From: Chara braunii
Taxonomy: Eukaryota; Streptophyta; Charophyceae; Charales; Characeae
NCBI GenBank assembly: GCA_003427395.1
Contig: BFEA01000481.1
Span: 1,153,953 to 1,197,727 of the forward strand
Direction of reading: 5' to 3'
Length of the DNA stretch: 43,775 nt
The first letter of the stretch is position 1. Each line of letters begins with the position of its first letter. The translations under genes were made by a program, and so were the position numbers. Shown one piece after another: positions 30,240 through 39,911 of this stretch. A model generated the notes under the pieces. It had not been told where the DNA came from and did not search any database. It saw only the letters and a program-made list of their open reading frames with translations.

Positions 30240-30960
30240 AGCTAGACCACCCAAACTTATGGAACATGTCTAGCTCAACCATTAAATATTTACAAACACA
30301 GGACACTACAACTTTTCTCTTCCTTGGGCACATGACTAGACCACCCTAGTCGCCCGAAACTGCTTAAGTATCCAAGTTTTATATAATCATCTGCACTTAG
30401 TCTTTTAAGGTAGCATACAACTGAGCCGATCATCTTTAGCTCGAGGTTCAGTCTTCCTCTTCTTACCACAAGTTTATTCTTAGTTCATACTTTCTTGAGT
30501 TTGTGATAGGCTATAGTCAGACCACCCAAACTTATGGAACAATGTCTCACTAGCCTGTTCATAGATAAAATAATAGTAAAATATAACCAAATTATAACAT
30601 TTTGATTCCAGCATGTGCGTGGCATTGGACAAAGACTACCCAAACTTATGGACATGTCTGGTCCTCTGCCTGATTCATTTTCTTAATGGTAAATCAGGAA
30701 GAGGTTGAGCCACCCAAACTTATGGAACATGTTCAGGCCTCCTCGTTCAAAACCAAAAGAAACTGAGAAAAAACAAAATAAACAAGGCAACCAAGCCACC
30801 AAACTTATGGGACAATGCTTGGTTCAAAAAAAGTCGGCCACAGACGGCCCCCGCAAGTCACAGCAACCAGACCACCCAAACTTATGGAATATGTCTGGTT
30901 CTCCAAGCAGCTCAAAAATACACATAGCACTGGGTCTCCCCAAACTTATGGAGACTTGCC
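30240..30960. repeat. Series of seven hairpins with constant core, copy A
   Basis: AAACTTATGG occurs seven times, nearly always within CACCCAAACTTATGGAA. Each copy is bracketed by its own inverted arms: AGCTAGAC/GTCTAGCT (30240, 30268), AGTCAGAC/GTCTCACT (30515, 30544, one mismatch), GGACAAAGAC/GTCTGGTCC (30627, 30656), GAGGTTGAGC/GTTCAGGCCTC (30701, 30731), AACCAAGC/GCTTGGTT (30789, 30817), AACCAGAC/GTCTGGTT (30865, 30893) and GTCTCC/GGAGAC (30934, 30950). Two related hairpins without the core lie between the first and second: GACTAG/CTAGTC (30334, 30346) and ACTGAGCC/GGTTCAGT (30420, 30445). Confidence 0.92.
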
Positions 30961-31498
30961 CAACCTTTAATTGACCCAGTCAGACTTAAGCAAAACAACC
31001 TTTCTCCCATCTTTTCCCCAGATGCAATTCCACAATCTGCTTTCAGTCAGACAACAAAACTAAAACTAACATTACCCATACATTCCTTTATTTTAAGTCT
31101 GGTTCAAGTCCTGAAAGTCAAAGTAGGGACGCACTCAGTATACTCAGTCAATCATAGCAAAAATTACAGTTAGGGTTATACCGGGGTTATAGAAAGATAG
31201 TGAAACCTTTACCTTTCAGTTCCCTGCCTCCAGAACTCCTCATGAGTTCTGACAGAGCTCCCACAATCGGTGGGCTGACTCCCCACAGAGTTTTGTTGCA
31301 GTCCTACGGGTTACAACCCGCATGCCGCCTTCCTCTCAGAACAGGATTAGACTTAGAGTAAGAAGGGAAGAAGGAGGGGTTTGAGACTCTCGAGATACAG
31401 GAGAGGGACTGACTCAGCTCGCAGGAGAGGGCCTTGTTATCTTCGGATCCAGAAGACCCCTTAATGATGGCCAACAAACCCAAGGTACGTCGGTCACA

Positions 31499-32140
31499 GG
31501 TAAGTCTATAAGCTTACAACTCTCTTCTACCTACTCCGCCTGGTGAAGTGAGCAATACGCTAGCCAACAGTCAAGCTTATACCTCACGGTCGACTTGTTG
31601 CCACTCCGTCTGAGAGAACGAACAACATGTTTAGCAGCAGGCAAACCTTAGCCTTAACAAGCGGTATGAGCAACGCATTTATCAAATAGTAAGCCTCCAA
31701 ACTTGTTGCATATCTCTGAACGCTCCATGCGGCATGCCGGTCAACACACCAGCCAGCAAGCAAGTTTCCACCTCCCTCAAGCACGAAACTCAGCGTAGGA
31801 GCAAGGACAACAGTCGTTGCAACAAACAACGAAAATCAACAGTAAAAACACTAAGCAGCAGAGAAAAGTACAACAGTAACACCGATTCTAACAACACGGC
31901 ACTGGTGTCAACAGTCTTGAAGTCCAATCCGACCACACCACCCAAAGGTCCGCCGTCGCTGTAGCCCTCTGCTTGCTGCTGCAGCAGGCAGCAACTCCTC
32001 CGACTGAGCTAACCGGGAGCCATTGCGACGTGAAAAGAATCAACCCTCACTTCAAAGCGTAAAGAGCAGCAACTTGAAAACGAACACCGTGTAATTGCTA
32101 GCAGCACCCGACTCCTACGGTCGCTCGTGCTGAGTGAGAA
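31499..32140. other. No recognisable gene
   Basis: Sequence after repeat copy A without domain or repeat structure that I can support. Confidence 0.4.
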
Positions 32141-32208
32141 TGAATCTTCCGCCAAAGTATGGAAAGGTACATCACTGCCTTCACATTCCTCCCACACGCC
32201 GCTGCCAG

Positions 32209-32214
<6 letters not shown>

Positions 32215-32291
<77 letters not shown>
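32215..32291. repeat. (CT)n microsatellite
   Basis: About 38 CT units. The Arg-Glu and Ser-Leu frames through it are artefacts. The flanks carry GAATGAATCTTCCGC (32140) and CTTCCG...CGGAAG (32410) echoes of the 20.1-kb hairpin. Confidence 0.96.
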
Positions 32292-32294
<3 letters not shown>

Positions 32295-32768
32295 CGCGCG
32301 CGCGTAGACCCGCTTCCATTCACGCGCCTGGTTTTGCATGCCCGCAGTCGCGCTAGCCTGTATGTGTTCACTTGTGCGTACCACTAGCAACTGTGCACTG
32401 CGAGAACGTAGCTTCCGCACGACAGACGGAAGATGCACCTCGATGACAAAAAAGAACCCGGATATGAAAACGGGTTAATGGGGCATCAATGTACATGTCA
32501 TCGTGCCCGCGAGAGAGAGAGGGAGAGAGGCTACTGTCGTCGTCAAGATGTGCAATGCTCTGACCAACAGGTAAGTATTTACTTCGCAACCGATCTCACG
32601 CTACTCCCATCAAACAAAAATGAATGAATCTTCCACCCAATCGTGGAAACGTACACTGTATTCCGGAAGTAGTCTCCAAGTCATGCAGTGTCAAATCCAT
32701 CCAACGATTTCGAGATCCGGGCTTACCATCCGATTCGCCCATCATAAAAAAACCCATTCAACTTCTTC

Positions 32769-33148
32769 GCTCCCCCGTTCCTATCAAGGAACGGGGGAGC
32801 TTCATGACTCTAGCTCCCGCCATATCTAGCATGCCCCGCCACGCACTCCTTATACCTTATACCACAAAAACGGCTACCTCAACTCCAAAACCGTTCTCAC
32901 CACCGTGATCGCCCTATCCTAGAACCCCTACGTAGCATTTCCCCTTGCTCGATTCTAAAGAGAATTGAGTAAGCTACCTTTCTCACCCTCTCTTCAAACT
33001 AACTCCTGTCATCTCGCCGCGCACGTCGTTTCCCCTCTAACTCCATTTGTACTAATCCTCTACCCAAACTAACTTCAAAATTGATTTCGCCCTCCTTCAA
33101 AACCACAGAATCGCCTCTTACTTCGCCCGATTCCGTTAAGAATCAGGC
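32769..33148. repeat. Three hairpins at ~176-bp intervals
   Basis: GCTCCCCCGTTCCT/AGGAACGGGGGAGC (32769-32800) is a perfect 14-bp stem with an ATCA loop. CTCGATTCT/AGAATTGAG (32948-32969) has nine pairs with one G-T. GCC+GATTC/GAATC+GGC (33125-33148) has eight pairs with single-base bulges. Each follows a pyrimidine-rich CTTC or CCTT and is followed by AGCTT or AAGY, so they look like the same position in a decayed ~176-bp tandem unit with a different stem in each. Confidence 0.75.
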
Positions 33149-33620
33149 AAGTTATTCGTATCTCGGTGTCATGCCACTCTTCCTTCCGCCATGTCCGTCT
33201 GCCACATCTCCTGCTTCATTCGCATGCATCTGGCATCGCTTCGCGCCCAGGTTCGCTTAGTCCTCCGTGCCTCTACTTCGCCAGCGCAAAACTGTGCTCC
33301 GACGCCGACACCTTTAATGGGCGCGGGCGGTACTACCTATGGAAGCAACCACAAAATCCGCAGGGAGTGTGTAACAGCTTACCTGTGTCGGAGTATACAG
33401 CCTACACTCGGTCATCTCTGCTACTCTTCTGGAGCGACCAACAGGCGGACGTGGAACTGCTGCGAAGCCTGAAGCTTAAGCCTCTGTGAGGCGGCTCCAA
33501 GGCAGATCAAGTGAGAACCTCTAAAGGTCGAAGGTGGGGAAGGGTCTCGTGTGGACAGCACGACCACTTCGACCTCCGCCCTGGTGCCCATCCCTCGCGA
33601 CCCAATTGTGCAAAAATCAC
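33149..33620. other. No recognisable gene
   Basis: Open frames of about 90-107 codons on the + strand (33166-33489) overlap in two phases and show no motif. Confidence 0.4.
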
Positions 33621-33625
33621 AGCCC

Positions 33626-33680
33626 CCGTTTGTCGGGTCTCAGTGGGCGCACCCACACTCAAACCTTCTTCGACAAACGG
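33626..33680. repeat. Nested hairpin
   Basis: CCGTTTGTCG (33626-33635) pairs perfectly with CGACAAACGG (33671-33680). Inside it GTGGG (33643-33647) pairs with CCCAC (33652-33656) around CGCA. Confidence 0.88.
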
Positions 33681-34848
33681 CTGGTGGCCGGCTGCGCGCC
33701 TACGACATCCCCTGCCACCCCCGGTCCGTAGCCCCATAGATCCGCTCGGAAAGTTCTCCGATTCCTTTCCACTTTAGGCTATCGACGCTCTCCAAGCGGA
33801 AGCAAGAAAAGTCATGACCACGGATCCCACCACTCTCCATTCATAGGTTGACCTATTCGGTCCGCCTTTCAAGTCAGGCGGGCCCAAGGAACTTCATCGG
33901 CATCTCGAACACGCACGAACTCGTAGGTCAACCAAGGGAGGCGCCCGCTCAAGGTCCTCAACCGCCGCGATGGCCTTCAAATCCAACGTCGCGTCTGAGT
34001 CAAGGAACGCCGGAGCCAAACAATAATGAAACAACAATTTTAAAAAAAAAAACTTAGAAACTCTTAATCGTCAGAATATTGCAAACGAGGAAAAGGAACC
34101 GCTAGTATCGTTCCAACGCTGCCGACGACAAAACCAAGAGGGATAGCCCCGTCGGGCCCTCAACCCCTCGATCCCTTCGCGCTACTTTGATATTTCCACT
34201 TCATCGCCGCTTGATCTCGATCCCTGAACCTCCTGAATGAGAGTCCGATATCGTAACCAATAGTGCTAAGCCCAAGTCTGGATTTAGTGTTGACTGACAC
34301 CTAAAAAGGATACTATACGACATGCAGATCTACCAAAACGTTTCATTCCCTCAAATCGGCCTATCAACAGAACTCACGGCCGTCAACCTTCCACGTCCAC
34401 CCCGCGACTATACCGAACCATGCCGCCATCGACGTCGTCCTCTGCATGTACGCACAAGTTACAACAAGTGCACCAACCAAGAGGCATAATCTTTTTAATC
34501 CTAGTTTAATAAGAAAATAAACAAAATATGGTTGACGATCACGCTGACTCTTCAACCATTAACAATTAAAAGATCACGCGCGCCTCAAACTTGCACGCCC
34601 ACACACTCTCTACTCTAACCAACCACCTAGTCAACGTAAACTACAGACACGGCCGCACCTCGTGGGATATACTTAACCTTTAAACCAAGCTTATTTTCTG
34701 TCGCTTGCAAAAACCAGGGCGGATACCCTTGTTAAGGGTATTCACACAAACATCGATGTCGAGCCTAAAAACGGCCTGCGCACCGTTTTGTGCCGACCCG
34801 CCAGCGCAACCAAAAAGAAAAGTTTCGCCAGCCTTTCAGGTCGGGTAC
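33681..34848. other. No recognisable gene
   Basis: Mixed DNA without recognised coding or repeat content. A block near 34752 (GATGTCGAGCCTAAAAA) resembles GATGTGCAGCCTAAAAA near 38701, just after repeat copy B. Confidence 0.4.
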
Positions 34849-34923
34849 CTCGGGCCTGCGGAAGTTGCAGGGCGTTAACGACAACGCCCCGCGACCGATG
34901 TATGAGCCAAGTACTTGTGGTTT
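34849..34923 (+). repeat. Dispersed 75-bp repeat, plus-strand copy (KLQGVND block)
   Basis: Gap-free match to the reverse complement of 1238-1312. It reads GLRKLQGVNDNAPRPMYEPS in the frame 34790-35065. Differences include synonymous and non-synonymous changes but no indel, which fits a coding ancestor. Confidence 0.6.
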
Positions 34924-35214
34924 AAAGAAAACGTTAAAACACCCAATAAACCAATTATTAAGTTATCTAAAATACAAATGGAAAGGATTGCACACAAAAG
35001 GGAGACTCCACAAACACTTGACTGAAGGGACAATGGACAACATTTTTTTGCTATCGTACGAATAAGGACCAGGAGAACCATAATCGAAGCCTTGACAAAC
35101 CCTGCCCGAGGGCAGGCTTTGGCCACATCAACGGCTCAATATGTTCCAATAGCTCGTTACTTCTTTCAAAGTCTAATTATGTCCCAATTAGGATAGCAAC
35201 CTGAAACCAAGGTC

Positions 35215-35980
35215 GCGAAGTTATTGACCCCCCTTCATAAGAGTCTCATTGACCGACAGCTGAAAGACTTGGAAAAACCTCTCTCCAATAACGAATTATG
35301 GACGGGAGATGAAGGAGGAAAATACTATGGGATTGACGGTCTGCCAAAGGGATTTGGGAAGACCTTATGGACCCTTCTCTCCCATGACGTAATAGAGTCT
35401 TAAGAGCAATTGGGGAGTTTGTCGATCAAGGGATCTCAACTCTTCTTTGCAAAAAAACAAAACAAAACGAATATCAAGAATTACTGATCAATCACACTCC
35501 TGACTGCAGTCTATAAAATATTAGCTAAGGCATTGGCGAATAAAATGTAAACCGTACTTGCATATATTATATACCCCACACAGACTAGCTTCATCGAGAA
35601 GCGGAAAATACATGATAATATACTCCTAGTTAACAAAATGCCTAAGTTGTCACCCCAACCGAAATATAATGCTGCCTTTATCTTTATTGACTTCGGGAAA
35701 GTGTATGATCACGTGAACTGAGTATTTCTACACAAGTGTCTAAAGAAGCTAAACTTTGGTCCGCATTTCAGATGCCGGATCACTATTCTTCATAAACATG
35801 TCACTACCTGAGTGCAAGTACATGACAATTTGGCCCCAATCATTGAACTCCAACACTCGGTGAGACAAGGGGAGCCAATCACTCATTTCTTTTTCGTGAT
35901 AATTGTTATGGAGCCACTAACAACAAATTTAAGAGCTCATATCTGCTCCCTATTAGTAGACGATCGCACGCTTATGGTGA
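35215..35980 (+). pseudogene. Reverse transcriptase relic (LINE copy 3)
   Basis: A heavily mutated fragment of the same type of LINE RT as copies 1 and 2. In order: LEKPLSNNELW, GIDGLPKGF, YKILAKALANKM, TQTSFIEKRKIHDNILLVNK, AAFIFIDFGKVYDHVN with the motif-A aspartate still present, LQHSVRQGEPITHFF, and SLLVDDRTLMV where F/YADD is expected. In-frame stops are frequent (for example after DHVN). The fragment ends where repeat copy B begins, about 35980. Confidence 0.88.
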
Positions 35981-36489
35981 GTCTGCGCTCATACCCCCTG
36001 CTTTAGCCACACAAACCTTAACCTTAGCGCTCCCTTCCAACAATAACGTACTCAACACCTTTGTTAAATAGTCATTCAATAAAGTTCGGGTAAAAACACA
36101 ACGAAACAAAACAAAACACATGGCTAAAACCTTTAGGTTGAGTGACAATAGTGGATTGGAGTTGAGTCGTAAACCGACGAATCGACAACCGACCTGTTAC
36201 CAATGGTAACAAAAGAGGATCGTCGTGGGATCACCCTGAAACTCGTTCAAATTTTGAATTGAATCGATCAAGAGGATCTATAACACAAGACACGTCAATT
36301 CTCAAACTAGGTTTATAAGTGTATGGAGAATAAATCCCCATAACACGTTCTCACTCAAAGCTAACTGCCAACTAAGTCTAGGTCAACCCTTAAGTTAGTG
36401 TCCAAAGAAAATGTGGACCTTTCTCTCCTATTTAAGGATGGATTGTCAGAATCGTCACATGTCAAAATACAATCTATCTCCATTAAACT

Positions 36490-37030
36490 AAGAAAATTTC
36501 GGTAGCGCTTCGCATACGAAAAATACTTTTTCAGAATTTATATTAACCCAAATATGAAAACTGAATTTATTTATAACCTTGGAAAGTCAATTTTTGTCTA
36601 ACTCCCTGAATTAGTAAAAATTTAGGTAGCATCTCTTTTTAAAAAGACAGACTTCCCAGATTTATACTGACAAAACTTCAAACATAAGACTTGAGTTCTA
36701 TCAATACAAAATTTAACTAACTCCTTAGATTTGTAGAAATTTCGGCAGCGCTTCCCGTAAAGAAAGTAGTTTTTCAAAATTTATACAAAACTAAGTTCAG
36801 AATCTAAAAATAAATTTGACTTCTAAAGGCTCAATTTTGTCTAATTCTTTGAATGAGCAACAATTTGGGCAGCACTCCCTTTAGAAAAGGAAACTTTTCA
36901 TATTTTTACTAATCCATATATAAAATTTAGACAAGTTGAACTTTGAAAAATCAAAATTTGACTAACTCCTTGGTTTTGTAGAAATTTCGGCAGCGCTTCC
37001 CGTAAAGAAAGTAACTTACAAAGATTTATA
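36490..37030. repeat. Five ~124-bp tandem units, copy B
   Basis: The landmark GG(C/T)AGCGCTTC or its variant starts at 36501, 36625, 36744, 36868 and 36989. Three of the five units (1, 3, 5) have the AGCGCT form, against two (1, 5) in copy A. Confidence 0.88.
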
Positions 37031-37328
37031 CAAAGCCAAGTATAACAAATGATCAAAGAAAATGCGAGAATTGACCTAAGTAAAAAAAAAAAGTTAGCTC
37101 AGAAAATGCAAGAATTGAACTAACTCTTATGACTCTAGCACGTGGCGAGTATCTAAAACAACTACCTATCGAACTGAAACTCAAACTAAGTAGTAATCTC
37201 ACTCAGCCATATACAAGGCCAAACCACAAAGGCAAGTACTCTCACCAGCCCCAAAGTCAATCTTGTTGAACAATAGTTCATAGTCTTTCAATGATTTGTT
37301 TCTTATACCAAACTTACATAAGACGTAA

Positions 37329-38053
37329 AGTCGGACCATCAAATCTTATGGAAACCTGTCTAGCTCCGCCATTGGATATACACAAATACAGGGCACTACA
37401 ACTTTTATATTCTTTGGGCATATGACTAGGTTGTCCACCCTAGTCGCCCTGAATTGTTTAAGTATCCAAATTATATATAATTATCTGCACTTAGTTTTTT
37501 AAGACAACATATGACTGAACCGATCGTCTTAAATCAAGGTTCAGTCTGCCCCTTCTTACCACAAGTTTATTTTTAATTTATATTCTCTTCAGTTGGTGAT
37601 ACATTATAGTCATACCATCCGATCTTATGAAAAAATATATGACTAGCCTGTTCATAAGTAAAGTAGTATTGAAATATAAACAAATTTATCGCTTTGGTTC
37701 CAGCATGTGCGCGACTCCAGACCAGACCACCCAATCTTATGGGAAACTGTTCAGTCCTTTGCCTAAATTCCTCCTCAAAATAAAAGAAGAGAGAGTCAAG
37801 GTCATCCAATCTTATTGAACATGTCAAACTTTATTTCAAAAATTAACAAAACATAAGAAAACCCAAAGAAAACAAGGCAACCAAGCCATCCAATCTAATG
37901 GAAAAATGCTTGGCCCATGAAAATCAAACACAAGCAGCCCTCGCAAGTCAAAGCAACCAGACCACCTAATCTTATGAGAACCTGTCTGGTCCTTCCGGCA
38001 AACGAAAAATAAACATAGCACTGGACCGTCCAATCTTATGGAGACTCTCCCAG
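37329..38053. repeat. Series of seven hairpins with constant core, copy B
   Basis: These lie in the same order as in copy A, but six of the seven cores read ATCTTAT in place of AACTTAT and one reads ATCTAAT. Arms: AGTCGGAC/GTCTAGCT (37329, 37358, weakened), TAGTCATA/TATGACTA (37607, 37638, perfect), GACCAGAC/GTTCAGTC (37720, 37749, two mismatches), a decayed fourth (about 37795-37828), CCAAGC/GCTTGG (37881, 37908), ACCAGAC/GTCTGGT (37956, 37984) and a remodelled seventh with CTGG/CCAG (38021, 38050). The two coreless hairpins are GACTAGG/CCTAGTC (37424, 37439) and GACTGAACC/GGTTCAGTC (37513, 37538), both perfect. Confidence 0.9.
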
Positions 38054-38605
38054 CCTTTGGTTGACCTAGTCAAGCACAAGCAATACATCCTTCCTCTCAC
38101 CTTTTCCCCAGATGCAACCCTTTTTCACAAATTTTCCCAGTCAAACACAACAAAGCTGAAACTGAAGTTGCGCAATCATTCCTTTAGTTAAGTTTAGTTT
38201 GTGTCATGAAAGTTAAACTGAAAGTCCAAGTAGGGATGCAGGCAATATACTTAGTCAAGCATAGCAAAAAATACAGATAGGGGTTATAGAGGGAAAACAA
38301 TTATTACCTCTCAGTTCCCTGTCTCCGGAACTCCTCCTTAGTTCCAGCAGAGTTCCCGCAATCGGTGGGCAAACTCCCCATAGAGTCTTGCTGTGGTCCA
38401 ATGGATTGCAATCCCGCCTGCCGCCTTCCTCTCGTAACCAGGATTAGACTTGGAGTAAGAAGGACAGAAAGAGGGGTTCTAGACTCTCGAGATATAGGAG
38501 AGGGACAAACTCAACTCTCAAGAGCGGACTTTGCAATCTTCAGTCTCCTGAGGGCCTCGCAATGATGGTCAAAACGCAGCAGCTCGGTCAAACTGAAGTC
38601 GGCCG

Positions 38606-39911
38606 GTCAGCCGCCGATCCTCTGGTCACAACAAAGACTCTCCTTTGTAAAGTTGGATCACTCCCCAAAGCCGCAACGTCATTACCTCTGACCAAAACCT
38701 CGATGTGCAGCCTAAAAAGACCGCTTCTGAATAGGGTGTGCCCCCTACTCCATGTATAAGCACAACAAACATTCAATAGAATGTTGCTCACTCAGTCAAC
38801 GTACGCAATACTAAGTTATAACAAGCATGCACAATGTGGAAGAATGATGGGGCATGCAATGGGCTGCTAAAATGTTGCAAGCTCGACTTCGTGGATTGCA
38901 AGTGCACTTTCCCTCCGAGGATTAACTCCAACAACAATGTGCGAGGAGTTTACACAGCCTAACACCGTTCGCTGTATCCGCTTACTCGATTGGCCATGAG
39001 TAGCACTCCGCCCGCCCCTCGCTGTTAAATCATGTGGCCACTGCGCTCCCGGCGTCCATAGGCAGGCAAGCCTTACTCCGTTTCTCTCTTCGTGGAAAAA
39101 AAATGATAACGCAGTGACAGAAATGCAGAGTGCAATTTGTACTGGAGGGCGGAGAGTCTGACGCTGTTATAAAATCAGGATTGCACTGGTATTCCACCAA
39201 CTGAAGAACCCGGATACCAAAACCCGGATGCCGACGAGAGTATGCTCTTGTTACCACCAACCTGGTAATCCACCCGGCCAGGTTCACTTGCCTCCTAATA
39301 CCCACAGCAGGAGGTAACATGCAAGCCCTCTGATGACCACGCACATTACTATCTCAACTGCGATGGAAGAGCCATCGCTGATGATTACTTACCACGTCGA
39401 GAGAGGGTAAAACACCACTTACACAACTGCGCGATCTACCAATGAGTGCAATTCGAGCACCCCGACGGAGTACTGTGGGATTAGCGACAGTCCCAATTGT
39501 GAATGGGAAAGCCCGACCGTGCTCCCCTCTCTACCATTCCCTCTATGTGCAGAACGAGAGTGAATCTCCTCCACGAAGAAGGTCATGTACGCATTTTTTT
39601 CCTTCGCCTCTCCTTCCCGCTTCTCTATGTCATCTCCGTCAACTCTTGTTCGACTCAGTCTTTATTTCGTAGGCTTACCCTAGGGGAGAATAGAGATAAG
39701 TTACTTTTGTCAGTAGGACATGCAATAACCCGAGTGAATCTTTGACTAAAACAGGGAAGTATACATCGCCATCTTTTGGTCTTCTTGCCTCGGCGCAGCC
39801 CATGAGTCACGCCACACACACTCCGCTATTCTAGAGCCCAGTCGAACACCGACATCCCTTTTTCACTCACCTTTCACAAGTTTTGCCATCAGAATCGGGG
39901 TCGCCTATTCC
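38606..39911. other. No recognisable gene
   Basis: Sequence between repeat copy B and LINE copy 2. Short frames only. Echoes of the GAATCTYC...GGAARRT motif (near 39556 and 39730) resemble those at 32.1-32.6 kb. Confidence 0.4.

Larger units (their letters stand above)
28905..31498 (+). repeat. 2.6-kb structured non-coding repeat, copy A
   Basis: Direct homologue of 35980-38605, colinear over its whole length with many substitutions (perhaps 20-25%) and small indels. Parts in order: a conserved head (TTTAGGTTGAGTG, CGACAACC), a hairpin at 29110-29128, five ~124-bp tandem units (about 29412-29960), a CACGTGGCGAG-type junction, seven hairpins with a constant core (30240-30960), and a 3' part with further hairpins (31232-31250, 31308-31321). 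No open frame is conserved between the copies. It has no recognisable LTR termini, primer site or poly(A). The boundaries are where homology to copy B fades and may be off by 20 bp. Confidence 0.85.
35980..38605 (+). repeat. 2.6-kb structured non-coding repeat, copy B
   Basis: Colinear with copy A (28905-31498) in every part: head, hairpin TGTTACC/GGTAACA (36195, 36205), five ~124-bp units, hairpin series, and the 3' hairpins GGAACT/AGTTCC (38327, 38340) and GGATT/AATCC (38403, 38410). It abuts the RT relic on the left. On the right the homology ends near 38605. The distance between copies (about 7.07 kb start to start) leaves 4.5 kb between them. Confidence 0.85.

Noticed and set aside
30240-30960. 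CRISPR-like array (repeated core with variable flanks)
   Set aside because: The spacing is irregular (about 64-275 bp), the variable parts are self-complementary arms and not spacers, and the context is a eukaryotic nuclear repeat.
32009-32438. Arg-Glu repeat proteins over the (CT)n tract
   Set aside because: They are translations of a dinucleotide microsatellite in several frames, with no conserved flanks.
28905-38605. An LTR retrotransposon with 2.6-kb LTRs
   Set aside because: The two direct copies could look like LTRs, but I see no TG...CA ends, primer-binding site, polypurine tract or gag-pol coding between them. The only RT between them is of LINE type. Kept as a question, not a call.
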